DNA of 64,000 nucleotides from Clostridium pascui (GTDB lineage: Bacteria > Bacillota > Clostridia > Clostridiales > Clostridiaceae). The translations under genes were made by a program, and so were the position numbers. The notes under the pieces are model-generated. The model had not been told where the DNA came from, did not search any database, and saw only the letters and a list, made by a program, of their open reading frames with translations. Positions within the stretch are counted from its first letter, which is position 1. Each line of letters starts with the position of its first letter. The DNA is taken from NCBI RefSeq assembly GCF_016908015.1, contig NZ_JAFBDB010000002.1:124001-188000 (forward strand), in the 5' to 3' direction. Shown here in pieces: positions 47,959 to 56,593 of the stretch.

Positions 47959-48642
47959 ATGTTCGGGGTTATAGTAAATTCTTTGGCAGTAGCTGCTGGG
48001 GGATTAGTAGGAATGCTTATAGGCAAGGGGATTCCAGAGAAAATAAAGGAGACAGTATTTACTGGATTAGCTCTTTGCGTGATGCTTATAGGAATTTCAG
48101 GAGCAATAAAGGGACAAGATACTATACTGATCATCATGAGTATAGTTATAGGAGCTATTATTGGAGAAATTATAGATATTGATTTAAGACTTAGGAAATT
48201 AGGAGATAGCATACAAAGTAAGTTTCAAGGAAAGCATGGTAAGTTTTCCGAAGGATTTGTAGTATCTACTCTTCTTATGTGTATAGGAGCTATGGCCATA
48301 GTAGGACCTTTAGAAAGTGGACTTACAGGAAATAACAGTACTTTGTTTGCTAAGTCTGTTATAGATGGATGTTCTGCAATAATATTATCTTCTACATATG
48401 GCATAGGCGTGGTATTTACAGGAGTATCACTATTTATATATCAAGGGTTAATAGCATTATCTGCTGCTTTTATAAAGGGAATATTGGTGCAATCTGTAAT
48501 AACAAATATTACGGCAGTAGGAAGTTTGCTTATATTAGGACTAGGATTTAATATGTTAAATCTTACAAAAATTAAGGTAGCAAATTTACTTCCAGCAGTA
48601 CTTGTGCCATTTGTATATCAGCTTATTTTAGGATGGTTTTAG
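47959..48642 (+). CDS. DUF554 family membrane protein
   Basis: A 227-residue membrane protein with about six to seven transmembrane segments and the Gly-rich pattern of DUF554 (YdfK/YqgA family): VNSLAVAAGGLVGMLIGKGI at the N-terminus, IGAIIGEIIDIDLRLRKLGD, and LLMCIGAMAIVGPLESGLTG. Function is unknown, possibly a small-solute transporter. ATG with AAAGGGGG upstream; 83 nt after the GNAT gene. Confidence 0.9.
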   Translation: MFGVIVNSLAVAAGGLVGMLIGKGIPEKIKETVFTGLALCVMLIGISGAIKGQDTILIIMSIVIGAIIGEIIDIDLRLRKLGDSIQSKFQGKHGKFSEGFVVSTLLMCIGAMAIVGPLESGLTGNNSTLFAKSVIDGCSAIILSSTYGIGVVFTGVSLFIYQGLIALSAAFIKGILVQSVITNITAVGSLLILGLGFNMLNLTKIKVANLLPAVLVPFVYQLILGWF

Positions 48643-48672
48643 ATATATTTATTTGTATATAGTTAAACATAC

Positions 48673-48729
48673 AACCCCTGTAGATAATTTTCATTTAAGT
48701 GTAAATATCTACAGGGGTTAATATAATGT
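48673..48729. terminator. Long hairpin after DUF554 gene
   Basis: Perfect 14-bp stem AACCCCTGTAGATA (48673-48686) / TATCTACAGGGGTT (48716-48729) with a 29-nt loop. No T-run follows, so it may stabilise the 3' end or be a regulatory palindrome rather than a simple terminator. Confidence 0.6.
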
Positions 48730-48877
48730 AAAATCATATGTGGAGTTTTCTTAATTTGGGTTATAATATAAAAGAAATATCTTATAATTATTTAGAAAGA
48801 AATTAAGTAGGCTAATTTATTGGTGTTGGTTAAGATAAATTAATTTTTAAATAAAATATTATTTTAAGGTGGTAAAT

Positions 48878-50263
48878 ATGAAAAGAGTTATACCAGTAGA
48901 AAAAAACAAAGATTACATAGTAGAAATAAAGGGTATGGGATATGAAGGTGAAGGAGTAGGAAAAATAGATGACTTTACTATATTTATTCCAGGAGCAATT
49001 AAGGGAGAAAAGGTAAATGCCAAAATAGTGAAGGTAAATAAAAATTTTGCCTTTGGAAAACTTTTAGATGTGGTAGAAGAGTCTAGTTTCAGAACTGAGC
49101 CTATATGCGGTATATATAAAAGATGCGGAGGATGCCAACTTCAACATCTATCTTATGAAGGGCAGCTAGATTTTAAAGGACAAAGAGTTAAAGATGTCAT
49201 AGAGAGAATAGGTAAGATAAATCCCGAGGTGCTTCCTGTCATAGGTATGGAAAACCCTTATAATTATAGAAATAAGGTTCAACTCCCTGTAGGCCAGGCA
49301 AATGGAGAAATAAATATAGGGTTTTATGCACTGCGCTCTCATGACATAATTAACATGGAAAAGTGTTATATACAAGATGAAATAAGTGAAAAAATAATGG
49401 CGTTGGTAAAGCAGTGGATGATAAAAAATAATATAAAGGCCTATGAAGAAACCACTCACACGGGAGTTTTAAGACATCTTATGATAAGAAAAGGTTTTAA
49501 AACTTCAGAGGTAATGGTAGTACTTGTTACAAAAACTAATGAACTTCCATATAAGGATGAAATTATAGAACTTTTAACTAGCAATGTAAAAGAAGTAGTT
49601 AGCATTATTCAAAATATAAATTCAGAAAAAACTAATGTAATATTAGGATTAAAATCAAATACCCTTTGGGGGAAAGATGTTATACAAGATTACATAGGAA
49701 AATTTAAGTTTAACATATCACCATTATCCTTCTTTCAAGTAAACCCTGTACAAACGGAAGTGCTTTATAATAAAGCATTGGAGTATGCAAATTTAACTGG
49801 AGATGAAATAGTTTTTGATGCTTATTGTGGAACTGGAACTATATCACTTTTCTTAGCTCAAAAGGCAAAAAAGGTATACGGAGTAGAGATAATTCCTGAA
49901 GCTATAGAAAATGCTTGGGAAAATGCTAAGCTAAATAGTGTGGACAATGTGGATTTCTTAGTAGGAAAGTCTGAACAAGTTATACCGGATTTAATAAACA
50001 AAGGTATAAAAGCAGATGTAGTAGTAGTAGATCCTCCAAGAAAGGGCTGTGAGAGAGTTCTTTTAGAAGCCATAGCTAAAATTAATCCTAAAAGAATCGT
50101 ATATGTATCCTGTGATGCAGGAACCTTAGCTAGAGATTTAGCTATTTTAGATGAGTTAAATTATAAAACGCAAAAGATACAACCAGTAGACATGTTCCCG
50201 CATACCGCGCATGTTGAGAACGTAACTTTACTTATCAAGGACCGAAGGGACGAAGAAAAGTAA
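48878..50263 (+). CDS. rlmD: 23S rRNA (uracil-5-)-methyltransferase, RlmD/RumA family
   Basis: A 461-residue SAM-dependent RNA methyltransferase. An N-terminal TRAM domain (about 1-60; [20 protein letters not shown]) is followed by 4Fe-4S cysteines ([13 protein letters not shown]) and the methyltransferase fold: [20 protein letters not shown] (SAM site), [18 protein letters not shown], and the catalytic Cys in [14 protein letters not shown]. In Firmicutes members of this family methylate U747 and/or U1939 (RlmCD), so the exact site is open. The ATG at 48878 is 5 nt after AAGGTGG; an upstream GTG lies inside that site. Confidence 0.93.
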   Translation: MKRVIPVEKNKDYIVEIKGMGYEGEGVGKIDDFTIFIPGAIKGEKVNAKIVKVNKNFAFGKLLDVVEESSFRTEPICGIYKRCGGCQLQHLSYEGQLDFKGQRVKDVIERIGKINPEVLPVIGMENPYNYRNKVQLPVGQANGEINIGFYALRSHDIINMEKCYIQDEISEKIMALVKQWMIKNNIKAYEETTHTGVLRHLMIRKGFKTSEVMVVLVTKTNELPYKDEIIELLTSNVKEVVSIIQNINSEKTNVILGLKSNTLWGKDVIQDYIGKFKFNISPLSFFQVNPVQTEVLYNKALEYANLTGDEIVFDAYCGTGTISLFLAQKAKKVYGVEIIPEAIENAWENAKLNSVDNVDFLVGKSEQVIPDLINKGIKADVVVVDPPRKGCERVLLEAIAKINPKRIVYVSCDAGTLARDLAILDELNYKTQKIQPVDMFPHTAHVENVTLLIKDRRDEEK

Positions 50264-50269
50264 TTAGTA

Positions 50270-50368
50270 CGTTCCGTGCAAGGTCTGCCCAAGAAGACTA
50301 GAGTTAGCGAAGTCTGATTGGCTGCAATCTACTGAGGAGTGTGCTGCTCTGATAGAGAAGAGGCATTA
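50270..50368. other. GC-rich block of unknown nature
   Basis: About 98 nt immediately after rlmD with roughly 51% G+C by hand count (50 of 98), far above the AT-rich surroundings. No ORF with a start is convincing in either strand, although a stop-free frame runs on the minus strand. It may be a structured RNA, or a remnant of a lost rRNA-linked or mobile sequence. Confidence 0.4.
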
Positions 50369-50389
50369 AATGTTTTGTATTAAAAGTGA

Positions 50390-50418
50390 TTGACAACTGA
50401 TGGGTTGTATGATAATCT
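50390..50418 (+). promoter_or_regulatory. Promoter with internal inverted repeat before mpsC-like gene
   Basis: TTGACA (50390-50395), 17-nt spacer, TAATCT (50413-50418). Within the spacer, ACAAC (50393-50397) and GTTGT (50404-50408) form a small palindrome overlapping the -35, a plausible operator. Confidence 0.65.
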
Positions 50419-50490
50419 ACGTAATAACAAAGTTTCAATTATGAATATTTGGTTTTGGAGTTGAAGAGGATGATATTCAAAGGAAGTTCG

Positions 50491-50853
50491 ATGACAAAAG
50501 GACAAATTGAATCGAAATTAAGCGAAGCAATAAGTAAATTTGAAATTGAACAAATGGGTAGGGGTCCTGAGAAAATTCGTACAATTATTCTTCAAGACTT
50601 GATTCTTATAAGGCTCAAAGGCTTTTTAAGCATGTCTGAGAAAAAACTAGCTCACAACAAAGACGGCGTTGAGCTAATAAAAAAGGTAAGAACTTCATTG
50701 TTTGAAAATGCTCGGGAAGAACTTGAATCAGCAGTAAAATCAGTTATTGATGCGAATATTGTAAGTACTTATTCTGATGTGAGCACAAAAACCGGTGAAA
50801 AAATTATAGCAATAATTTTAGATCAGGATATAGAAGAGTTTTTTAAAAAGTAA
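50491..50853 (+). CDS. MpsC-family (DUF2294) protein
   Basis: A 120-residue cytosolic protein matching Pfam MpsC (formerly DUF2294): MTKGQIESKLSEAISKFEIE, QMGRGPEKIRTIILQDLILI, RLKGFLSMSEKKLAHNKDGV and a C-terminal DVSTKTGEKIIAIILDQDIE. The family name comes from a Na+-translocating membrane-potential system, but no mpsA or mpsB gene is present here, so a link to that system is not supported. The frame opens at 50449; possible starts are 50470 and 50491. I prefer 50491 because AAAGGAAG lies just upstream and the family begins near there. Strong terminator after the gene. Confidence 0.8.
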   Translation: MTKGQIESKLSEAISKFEIEQMGRGPEKIRTIILQDLILIRLKGFLSMSEKKLAHNKDGVELIKKVRTSLFENAREELESAVKSVIDANIVSTYSDVSTKTGEKIIAIILDQDIEEFFKK

Positions 50854-50896
50854 TTTGGAAGACTTATTGAAAGGTTAAAAACCAGTCATAGAGTAA

Positions 50897-50943
50897 GCCG
50901 ATAACAATTTTCCTAGTAGGAAGTGTTGTTATTGGCTTTTTTT
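50897..50943 (+). terminator. Intrinsic terminator after mpsC-like gene
   Basis: 11-bp stem GCCGATAACAA (50897-50907) / TTGTTATTGGC (50926-50936) with one G-T pair, inner TCCTAGTAGGA hairpin, then seven T. Confidence 0.9.
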
Positions 50944-50969
50944 ATTTGGTAAAAAAAGGAGGAATACAG

Positions 50970-52190
50970 ATGGAAAATAAGTTGATTTTAGGGAAAAGTA
51001 TGGAATCTGGTTTGAGATGGGCATATGTATTTTTAGGAATAATAATAATGATGTGCTTTGGCACAGTTTATTCCTGGGGGATTTTCAGGATGCCTGTGGA
51101 AAAAGCTTTCAATATAGGTTCTACTCAAAGCGGTTTACCCTATATGGCATCCTTGGCGTTCTATGCGTTGTTTATGATGTTATCAGGAAGATATTTTAAT
51201 AAATTCGATCCCAGGGTAATTATTTTAATTGGATCATTACTGTTATCATTTGGATGGATATTAGCCTCCTTTTCATCAAACATATATACTTTGACAATAA
51301 CATATGGGGTTATTGGCGGTGCAGGGGTTGGTATAGCTTATGGCGTTCCTTTAGCAATAGTAACAAAGTGGTTTCCAGAAAAAAAGGGATTTGTTATTGG
51401 ACTTGTTTTGTTAGGTTTTGGAGTATCACCATTGGTCACAGCCCCACTTGCAAGACTTTTAATTGAAATATTGGGAGTTATGAGAACTTTTCTTGTATTA
51501 GGAATATCCTTTGGCATTATAATTCCTATTCTTTCTTACCCATTTAAATATCCTTCTGAATTGGAAGTTGATGTACTAAAAGAAGTGATAGATAAAGATG
51601 ATGAATCAAATGATATTGGCACCAAGGAAATGATTAAGGCTGATAGTTTTAAAGGATTATATGTAAATTTTATTATTGGAACTATGATCGGATTAATGTT
51701 AATCGGACTGACAAACAATGTTGGTATACAATTAATTGGATTATCACAAAAGAAGGTTGCATTGATGATTTCTTTATTTGCAATTTTTAATGGAATTGGA
51801 AGACCTGTATTTGGATGGATAACTGATAAGCTATCATCAAAAAAAGCAATGATAATTTCATATAGTCTTATTATTATAGGAGCATTGTTGATGTCTTTTG
51901 CAGACGGTGGCAGCATTGTTTTGTTTGGCATAGCGTTTTCAATATTCTGGTTTAATCTGGGGGGATGGCTTGCAATAGCCCCAACTGCCACAGGAATGTT
52001 GTATGGAGCAAAACACTATAGCCAAAACTATGGAGTGGTATTCACGGCCTATGGTATAGGAGCTATTTTAGGCGTATTAGGATCTGGATTAATTTTAGAT
52101 ATTTTTAAAAATTATTATTATATTTTTTATTTCGTAATAGGGCTTTGCTTTATGGGCTGCCTCTTTACGTTTAAATCAATTAAAGACTAA
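50970..52190 (+). CDS. OFA-family MFS transporter
   Basis: A 406-residue major facilitator with 12 predicted transmembrane segments. It belongs to the oxalate/formate antiporter (OFA) group: N-terminal FGTVYSWGIFRMPVEKAFNI, the loop YGVIGGAGVGIAYGVPLAIV with TKWFPEKKG, and the second-half FNGIGRPVFGWITDKLSSKK. These carry small carboxylates, but the substrate here is not shown. The ATG at 50970 has AAAGGAGG 7 nt upstream. It is followed 52 nt later by purK-purE, so the three may be co-transcribed. Confidence 0.88.
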   Translation: MENKLILGKSMESGLRWAYVFLGIIIMMCFGTVYSWGIFRMPVEKAFNIGSTQSGLPYMASLAFYALFMMLSGRYFNKFDPRVIILIGSLLLSFGWILASFSSNIYTLTITYGVIGGAGVGIAYGVPLAIVTKWFPEKKGFVIGLVLLGFGVSPLVTAPLARLLIEILGVMRTFLVLGISFGIIIPILSYPFKYPSELEVDVLKEVIDKDDESNDIGTKEMIKADSFKGLYVNFIIGTMIGLMLIGLTNNVGIQLIGLSQKKVALMISLFAIFNGIGRPVFGWITDKLSSKKAMIISYSLIIIGALLMSFADGGSIVLFGIAFSIFWFNLGGWLAIAPTATGMLYGAKHYSQNYGVVFTAYGIGAILGVLGSGLILDIFKNYYYIFYFVIGLCFMGCLFTFKSIKD

Positions 52191-52242
52191 AGAAATTGCT
52201 ATTAATATTTTCAAGTATTTAAAGAAAGGAGTGCTAGTCATA

Positions 52243-53400
52243 ATGCATGATATTATATCAAAAAAAGTTGGAATAATAGGTGGGGGACAATTGGGTAAAA
52301 TGTTAGTAAGTGAAGCAGCCAAAATGGGTATTTATACAATTGTACTTGATCCGGATAAAGATAGCGCTGCAGCTTGTCTTGCAAATAAAAAAATTATTGC
52401 AAGCTTTGATAATCGTGCAGCCTTGCTTAAATTAGCAAAAGAGGTAGATGTTTTAACTTGTGAATTTGAACATATATCAACAGAGGCCTTGAAGTATTTA
52501 GAAAGCAAAGGGTTTACAGTTTATCCTCCAGCAGAAAAATTGGAAATAGTTCAAAATAAATTTAATCAGAAGGTAGAGCTTAAAAAGCATGGCATACCTG
52601 TAGGGGATTTTTTAAAAGTTCATGGCATTGAAGGGATAAAGGATGCAATTAAAATATTTAATTATCCCATTATGCTCAAGACTTCTATAGGAGCCTATGA
52701 TGGAAAAGGAAACAGCATAATTCGATGTGAAGAAGATATTGAAAAAGCTTTCATGGAACTTGGAGGTAACGCTGATTCTATTTATGTTGAAAAGTTCATT
52801 CCATTTGTTAAAGAGATATCTGTACTTTGCTGTGGAGGGATAAATGATGAAGTTGTGGTATATCCTATTGCAGAAAATATTCATAAAGATAGTATTCTTT
52901 ATGAAACTTCAGTCCCAGCGATGATAAGTGATGCTCAGAGAAATAATGCAATAGAAATTGCCAGAAAAGTTTACAGAATACTTGGAAGTGTGGGGATGCT
53001 GTGTGTTGAGATGTTTTTGACAAGAAGTGGTGACCTGCTTGTGAATGAAGTTGCCCCAAGGCCGCATAACTCAGGTCATTATACAATAGAGGGGTGTATT
53101 ACATCACAGTTCGAAAATCATATACGTGCAGTAATTGGACTACCTTTAGGTAAAACTAATTTAATAATGCCAACAGTTATGAGAAATATCTTAGGTGAAG
53201 ATGGTTTTAAAGGGACTCCTGTTACTATGGGGGCATATGAAGCTTTAGCTATTGGAGGAGTGAGGCTTCATATCTATGGGAAAAAGGAAACGAAACCTAA
53301 AAGAAAAATGGGACATATAACAATTACAGCATCAACATTAGACAAAGCACGTGAAAAAGCTGATAAAGCGCACAAAATAATTAAAATAATTTCAAAGTGA
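52243..53400 (+). CDS. purK: N5-carboxyaminoimidazole ribonucleotide synthase
   Basis: A 385-residue ATP-grasp enzyme that carboxylates aminoimidazole ribonucleotide with bicarbonate and ATP in purine synthesis. Motifs: VGIIGGGQLGKMLVSEAAKM at the N-terminus, IMLKTSIGAYDGKGNSIIRC (ATP-grasp loop), YVEKFIPFVKEISVLCC, and NEVAPRPHNSGHYTIEGCIT. The ATG at 52243 lies 10 nt after AAAGGAG. It is paired with purE 21 nt downstream but far from any other pur gene in this window. Confidence 0.96.
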   Translation: MHDIISKKVGIIGGGQLGKMLVSEAAKMGIYTIVLDPDKDSAAACLANKKIIASFDNRAALLKLAKEVDVLTCEFEHISTEALKYLESKGFTVYPPAEKLEIVQNKFNQKVELKKHGIPVGDFLKVHGIEGIKDAIKIFNYPIMLKTSIGAYDGKGNSIIRCEEDIEKAFMELGGNADSIYVEKFIPFVKEISVLCCGGINDEVVVYPIAENIHKDSILYETSVPAMISDAQRNNAIEIARKVYRILGSVGMLCVEMFLTRSGDLLVNEVAPRPHNSGHYTIEGCITSQFENHIRAVIGLPLGKTNLIMPTVMRNILGEDGFKGTPVTMGAYEALAIGGVRLHIYGKKETKPKRKMGHITITASTLDKAREKADKAHKIIKIISK

Positions 53401-53421
53401 TATGAAAGGAATGAGAGAAAG

Positions 53422-53922
53422 ATGAGACCTATTGTTGGAATAATTATGGGAAGCGATTCAGACTTTCAAGTAATGAAAGAGGCTTCAGATATGTTAAATT
53501 ATTTTCAGATACCACATGAAGTAACAATTGTATCCGCACACAGAACCCCTGACAGATTATTTAATTATGCAAAGGAAGCAAAAGATAAGGGTATAAGAGT
53601 AATAATTGCAGGGGCAGGTGGCTCTGCGCATCTGCCTGGAATGACAGCAGCCCTGACTTCACTTCCTGTTATAGGAGTTCCGGTTAAGAGCAATGCACTT
53701 AGTGGCATTGATTCACTATATTCAATCGTACAAATGCCAAGTGGAGTTCCAGTTGCTACCGTGGCAATAAATGGAGCAAGAAATGCAGGAATTTTAGCAG
53801 CACAGATTTTAGCTGTTTCCAATGAAAAATTATACTGTTCCCTTGAAGAATATAAGAAGGAATTAGAGGATTTGGTGATGAAGAAAGCTGAGGATCTTGA
53901 AAAAGATGGGTGCGGCAAATAA
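53422..53922 (+). CDS. purE: N5-carboxyaminoimidazole ribonucleotide mutase
   Basis: A 166-residue class I PurE that converts N5-CAIR, the product of PurK, to CAIR. Signatures: [33 protein letters not shown] (catalytic His), and [20 protein letters not shown] with [20 protein letters not shown]. The purK-purE adjacency shows the two-step bacterial route rather than the single-step class II enzyme. A terminator hairpin ends the unit. Confidence 0.97.
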   Translation: MRPIVGIIMGSDSDFQVMKEASDMLNYFQIPHEVTIVSAHRTPDRLFNYAKEAKDKGIRVIIAGAGGSAHLPGMTAALTSLPVIGVPVKSNALSGIDSLYSIVQMPSGVPVATVAINGARNAGILAAQILAVSNEKLYCSLEEYKKELEDLVMKKAEDLEKDGCGK

Positions 53923-53958
53923 TCGAATCTGAAGCATTGACAATTTAATATGTTTTTT

Positions 53959-53998
53959 ATGTTCCCTCAGACTGATTAGTTTGAGGGAATTTTGCTTT
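53959..53998 (+). terminator. Terminator after purE; left copy of a duplicated hairpin
   Basis: Stem TTCCCTCA (53962-53969) / TGAGGGAA (53982-53989), then TTTTGCTTT. An 18-bp stretch, ATGTTCCCTCAGACTGAT (53959-53976), recurs exactly at 56594-56611. Confidence 0.85.
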
Positions 53999-54054
53999 AG
54001 TGTGTCTAACTTTTATGCACAATTAAACAAAGGCATAAAAATAAAAATAAATAA

Positions 54055-54084
54055 TTGACAGAATATTTGGGGCAGGTGTACAAT
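54055..54084 (+). promoter_or_regulatory. Sigma-A promoter of the amidohydrolase-tetR unit
   Basis: TTGACA (54055-54060), 18-nt spacer, TACAAT (54079-54084), followed directly by the operator-like palindrome. Confidence 0.82.
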
Positions 54085-54085
54085 G

Positions 54086-54111
54086 TTAATAAACCGACGA
54101 CGGTATATTAA
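54086..54111. promoter_or_regulatory. TetR-type operator palindrome
   Basis: Half-sites TAATAAACCG (54087-54096) and CGGTATATTA (54101-54110) match in 9 of 10 positions across an ACGA centre, with one more pair outside. It overlaps the expected transcript start, so binding would block initiation. The downstream tetR gene is the likely regulator. Confidence 0.75.
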
Positions 54112-54156
54112 TTAAAAGTATTATAAATTGCCATAGTATGGAAGGGAATGGTTATA

Positions 54157-55911
54157 ATGAAAGAGAAAAAATATTTTAAATGGGATATACATCACCACAT
54201 CGTTCCAGATTTTTATGTAGAAGAAATGAAGAAAATGGGGATGGCAGAATTCAATACTTTGAAATGGCCAAAATGGAACCCTGAAGCATCTTTAAAGCTG
54301 ATGAATACTCTTCAAATTGAAAAAGCTTTTGTGTCAATATCTGCACCAGGTATCTTCTTTAAGGACGCAGCATTTAGCGAAAAACTTAGTAGAAGGTGCA
54401 ATGAGTATATTGCTAAAATGGTAAAGGATCATCCGGAGAGATTTGGAGGATTTGCATCGGTGGCTTTACCGGATGTTACCAGTGCGCTTAGGGAAGTAGA
54501 GTATGCATTAGATATTTTAAAGCTTGACGGTATTGGTTTGATGTCTAATGTGAATGGCAAATATCTTGGAGATGAGGATTATCGTGAATTTTATGCTGAA
54601 CTTAACAAACGTAATGCAATTGTATATATACATCCCAATGGAATAGCTCCTAGAGATGATCATCGATTTTTAAATCCTTTATATTTATGGCAAAACGATA
54701 CAACAAGAACAATCATTGACTTCATAAAAAGCGGTTATCATAGAGAATATCCAAATATTCGATGGATTCTATCTCATGGGGGAGGAGTTCTGGCGCCTCT
54801 CTATGAGAGTATCATACAATCGTTGAAAGGTGAAAATCCGAACATTGAGGCTGAACTCCAACAGTGGAAGTCCCAGATTTTCTTAGATACCGCTTCAAAG
54901 GCTTATGATGAACAAATTCCACAGCTTCTTAATTTCTCTGATAGACAGCATGTGTTATTCGGCAGTGATATCGGATGGGCCAATAAAATGGCAGCTACAG
55001 TATTGATTAAGAGTTACAGCAAATTGGATGAAAAGCTAGGATTGAAGGAAAATGAAATTGAAGATATATTTATGGGAAATGCAAAGAGACTGTTTGCTCA
55101 AGACAAAGTATCAATAAATAAAGAAAATCAGACATCTATTGTTATTAAAGACTATAAGCCAGCTGGACAATTTGAAAAAATAAAGTACCATTATCACTGT
55201 ATTCCTGAAAAGGTGATTGAAACAATAAAGTCTATAAATCCATCTTTTGAATTAAATAGCATAACCCCTTGGAATGAAAAAGAAACGTTGGAATGGATGA
55301 AAGAAAAGGAATATAATAAAGTGATGTTATCTTTTGATCTGCCAGAGCTATGGAAGATGCCAGAGAAAGACATCGTGCACATTCTGAGAGTTTATAATGA
55401 AGAGGTTGCGAAAATTCGCAATCAAAGCCCTGAAACTTTTGGAGCCTTCGGTGCAGTGGATATAAATCAACCACTTTATGCTATTAGTGAAATAGATTAT
55501 TGTCTGCAACAGCTAAAACTTGATGGAATTACTCTGTCAACCAATATAGATGAAACAGAATTTGATGAGTTTTTAGATGAAAGTTTATTAAAAAAATTAT
55601 CCAGCATTAAAGCACCAGTGATGATTCATCCTCAGGATAGTACAGGAATTCCTCTAGTGAATGAAAATTATCTTGATTCTATATATTTTATGGCAAAGTC
55701 ATTTTATTTAGGGTCATATGCAAAATACCTAAGTAATACACAGTTCATATTAACTCATACCGATGGCGTATTGCCTTATGTGGCACAGCCTCTTAATATA
55801 TTATTTTATATGACAGTTAAAAAGCCAAGGGTATGGCTGTACCTTATTGATAATATGGTAAGAAATAACCCTAAGGGATACAAAGCCCTAATGAATATGA
55901 TTGTTGACTAG
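54157..55911 (+). CDS. Tandem-duplicated amidohydrolase_2 (ACMSD/gamma-resorcylate decarboxylase-like)
   Basis: A 584-residue protein made of two homologous halves. The first (about 1-315) is an amidohydrolase_2 TIM-barrel with all expected ligands: H12 and H14 in DIHHHIVP, H159 in YIHPNG, H207 in LSHGGG and D271 in FGSDIGW. The second (about 338-584) repeats the pattern: HYHCIP (H345, H347), KLDGITLSTNID against KLDGIGLMSNVN, MIHPQD (H491) and LTHTDG (H534). It ends before any GSD motif, so it lacks the metal Asp. Relatives decarboxylate or hydrolyse aromatic or cyclic acids; the substrate is unknown. The second half may be structural, forming a pseudo-dimer. The ATG at 54157 is 9 nt after AAGGGA; the ATG at 54148 abuts that site. 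Confidence 0.88.
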   Translation: MKEKKYFKWDIHHHIVPDFYVEEMKKMGMAEFNTLKWPKWNPEASLKLMNTLQIEKAFVSISAPGIFFKDAAFSEKLSRRCNEYIAKMVKDHPERFGGFASVALPDVTSALREVEYALDILKLDGIGLMSNVNGKYLGDEDYREFYAELNKRNAIVYIHPNGIAPRDDHRFLNPLYLWQNDTTRTIIDFIKSGYHREYPNIRWILSHGGGVLAPLYESIIQSLKGENPNIEAELQQWKSQIFLDTASKAYDEQIPQLLNFSDRQHVLFGSDIGWANKMAATVLIKSYSKLDEKLGLKENEIEDIFMGNAKRLFAQDKVSINKENQTSIVIKDYKPAGQFEKIKYHYHCIPEKVIETIKSINPSFELNSITPWNEKETLEWMKEKEYNKVMLSFDLPELWKMPEKDIVHILRVYNEEVAKIRNQSPETFGAFGAVDINQPLYAISEIDYCLQQLKLDGITLSTNIDETEFDEFLDESLLKKLSSIKAPVMIHPQDSTGIPLVNENYLDSIYFMAKSFYLGSYAKYLSNTQFILTHTDGVLPYVAQPLNILFYMTVKKPRVWLYLIDNMVRNNPKGYKALMNMIVD

Positions 55912-55922
55912 GAGGAGATATT

Positions 55923-56564
55923 GTGGCAAGATCGGCAGATAACCATGAGAATAAGAAAAAAGAACTACTGGAAGTTGCAGAAAAGCTTTTTTTAGAAAAG
56001 GGGTACGAGCAAACCAGTATAGATGATATTTTGAAAGAGAGTGGAATTTCCAAGGGAGGTTTTTATCATTATTTCAAGTCAAAAGATGAAATACTTTCTG
56101 GAAGCATCAATAATATCATTGAAGAATCAATAGAATATCTAAAACCCATTGTGGAGGATAATAAACTTGGAGCATTGGAAAAGTTTAAGCTCTTCATGAA
56201 GAAAAAATCGGAGTTTCAAAGTTCAAAAATAGAATATGCACGACTCTTAGGTAGTATTTTACAATCTGATATTGCGCAGTATAAATATAGTTTGATAATG
56301 TCACAGAAAATGGTGGTACCTTTTGCTAAGATTATTGAGCAGGGGGCGAAAGAAGGAGTATTTGATGTGGATTATCCCTGTGAGACTGCCGATATTTTAA
56401 TACGCACAATTACTAGCGTAGTACAAAGTGCATCCTATGATGAATATTTGCATGATGAAATAAAACACCGTCAGTATTTACTTTCTTTGAGAAGTTTAAT
56501 TGCTAAGACTTTGGGTATATCTCCAAAAGAATTCGCCATATACGATGAAGACGTGGATATATAG
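55923..56564 (+). CDS. TetR family transcriptional regulator
   Basis: A 213-residue repressor. The N-terminal TetR_N helix-turn-helix is clear: KKELLEVAEKLFLEKGYEQT, then SIDDILKESGISKGGFYHYF and KSKDEIL. The C-terminal ligand-binding domain is all-alpha and not recognisable by substrate. GTG start 6 nt after GGAGGAG, 11 nt after the amidohydrolase stop, so both are one transcript. The palindrome at 54086-54111 is the probable binding site, giving autoregulation released by a small molecule, perhaps the amidohydrolase substrate. Confidence 0.93.
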   Translation: MARSADNHENKKKELLEVAEKLFLEKGYEQTSIDDILKESGISKGGFYHYFKSKDEILSGSINNIIEESIEYLKPIVEDNKLGALEKFKLFMKKKSEFQSSKIEYARLLGSILQSDIAQYKYSLIMSQKMVVPFAKIIEQGAKEGVFDVDYPCETADILIRTITSVVQSASYDEYLHDEIKHRQYLLSLRSLIAKTLGISPKEFAIYDEDVDI

Positions 56565-56593
56565 TAATTATAAAGTTAAAACAAGTATATTGT

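Noticed and set aside
50270-50368. Short stop-free frames in the GC-rich block, for example YVPCKVCPRRLELAKSDW on the plus strand
   Set aside because: No start codon with a ribosome binding site and no recognisable family; short open frames are expected in GC-richer DNA.
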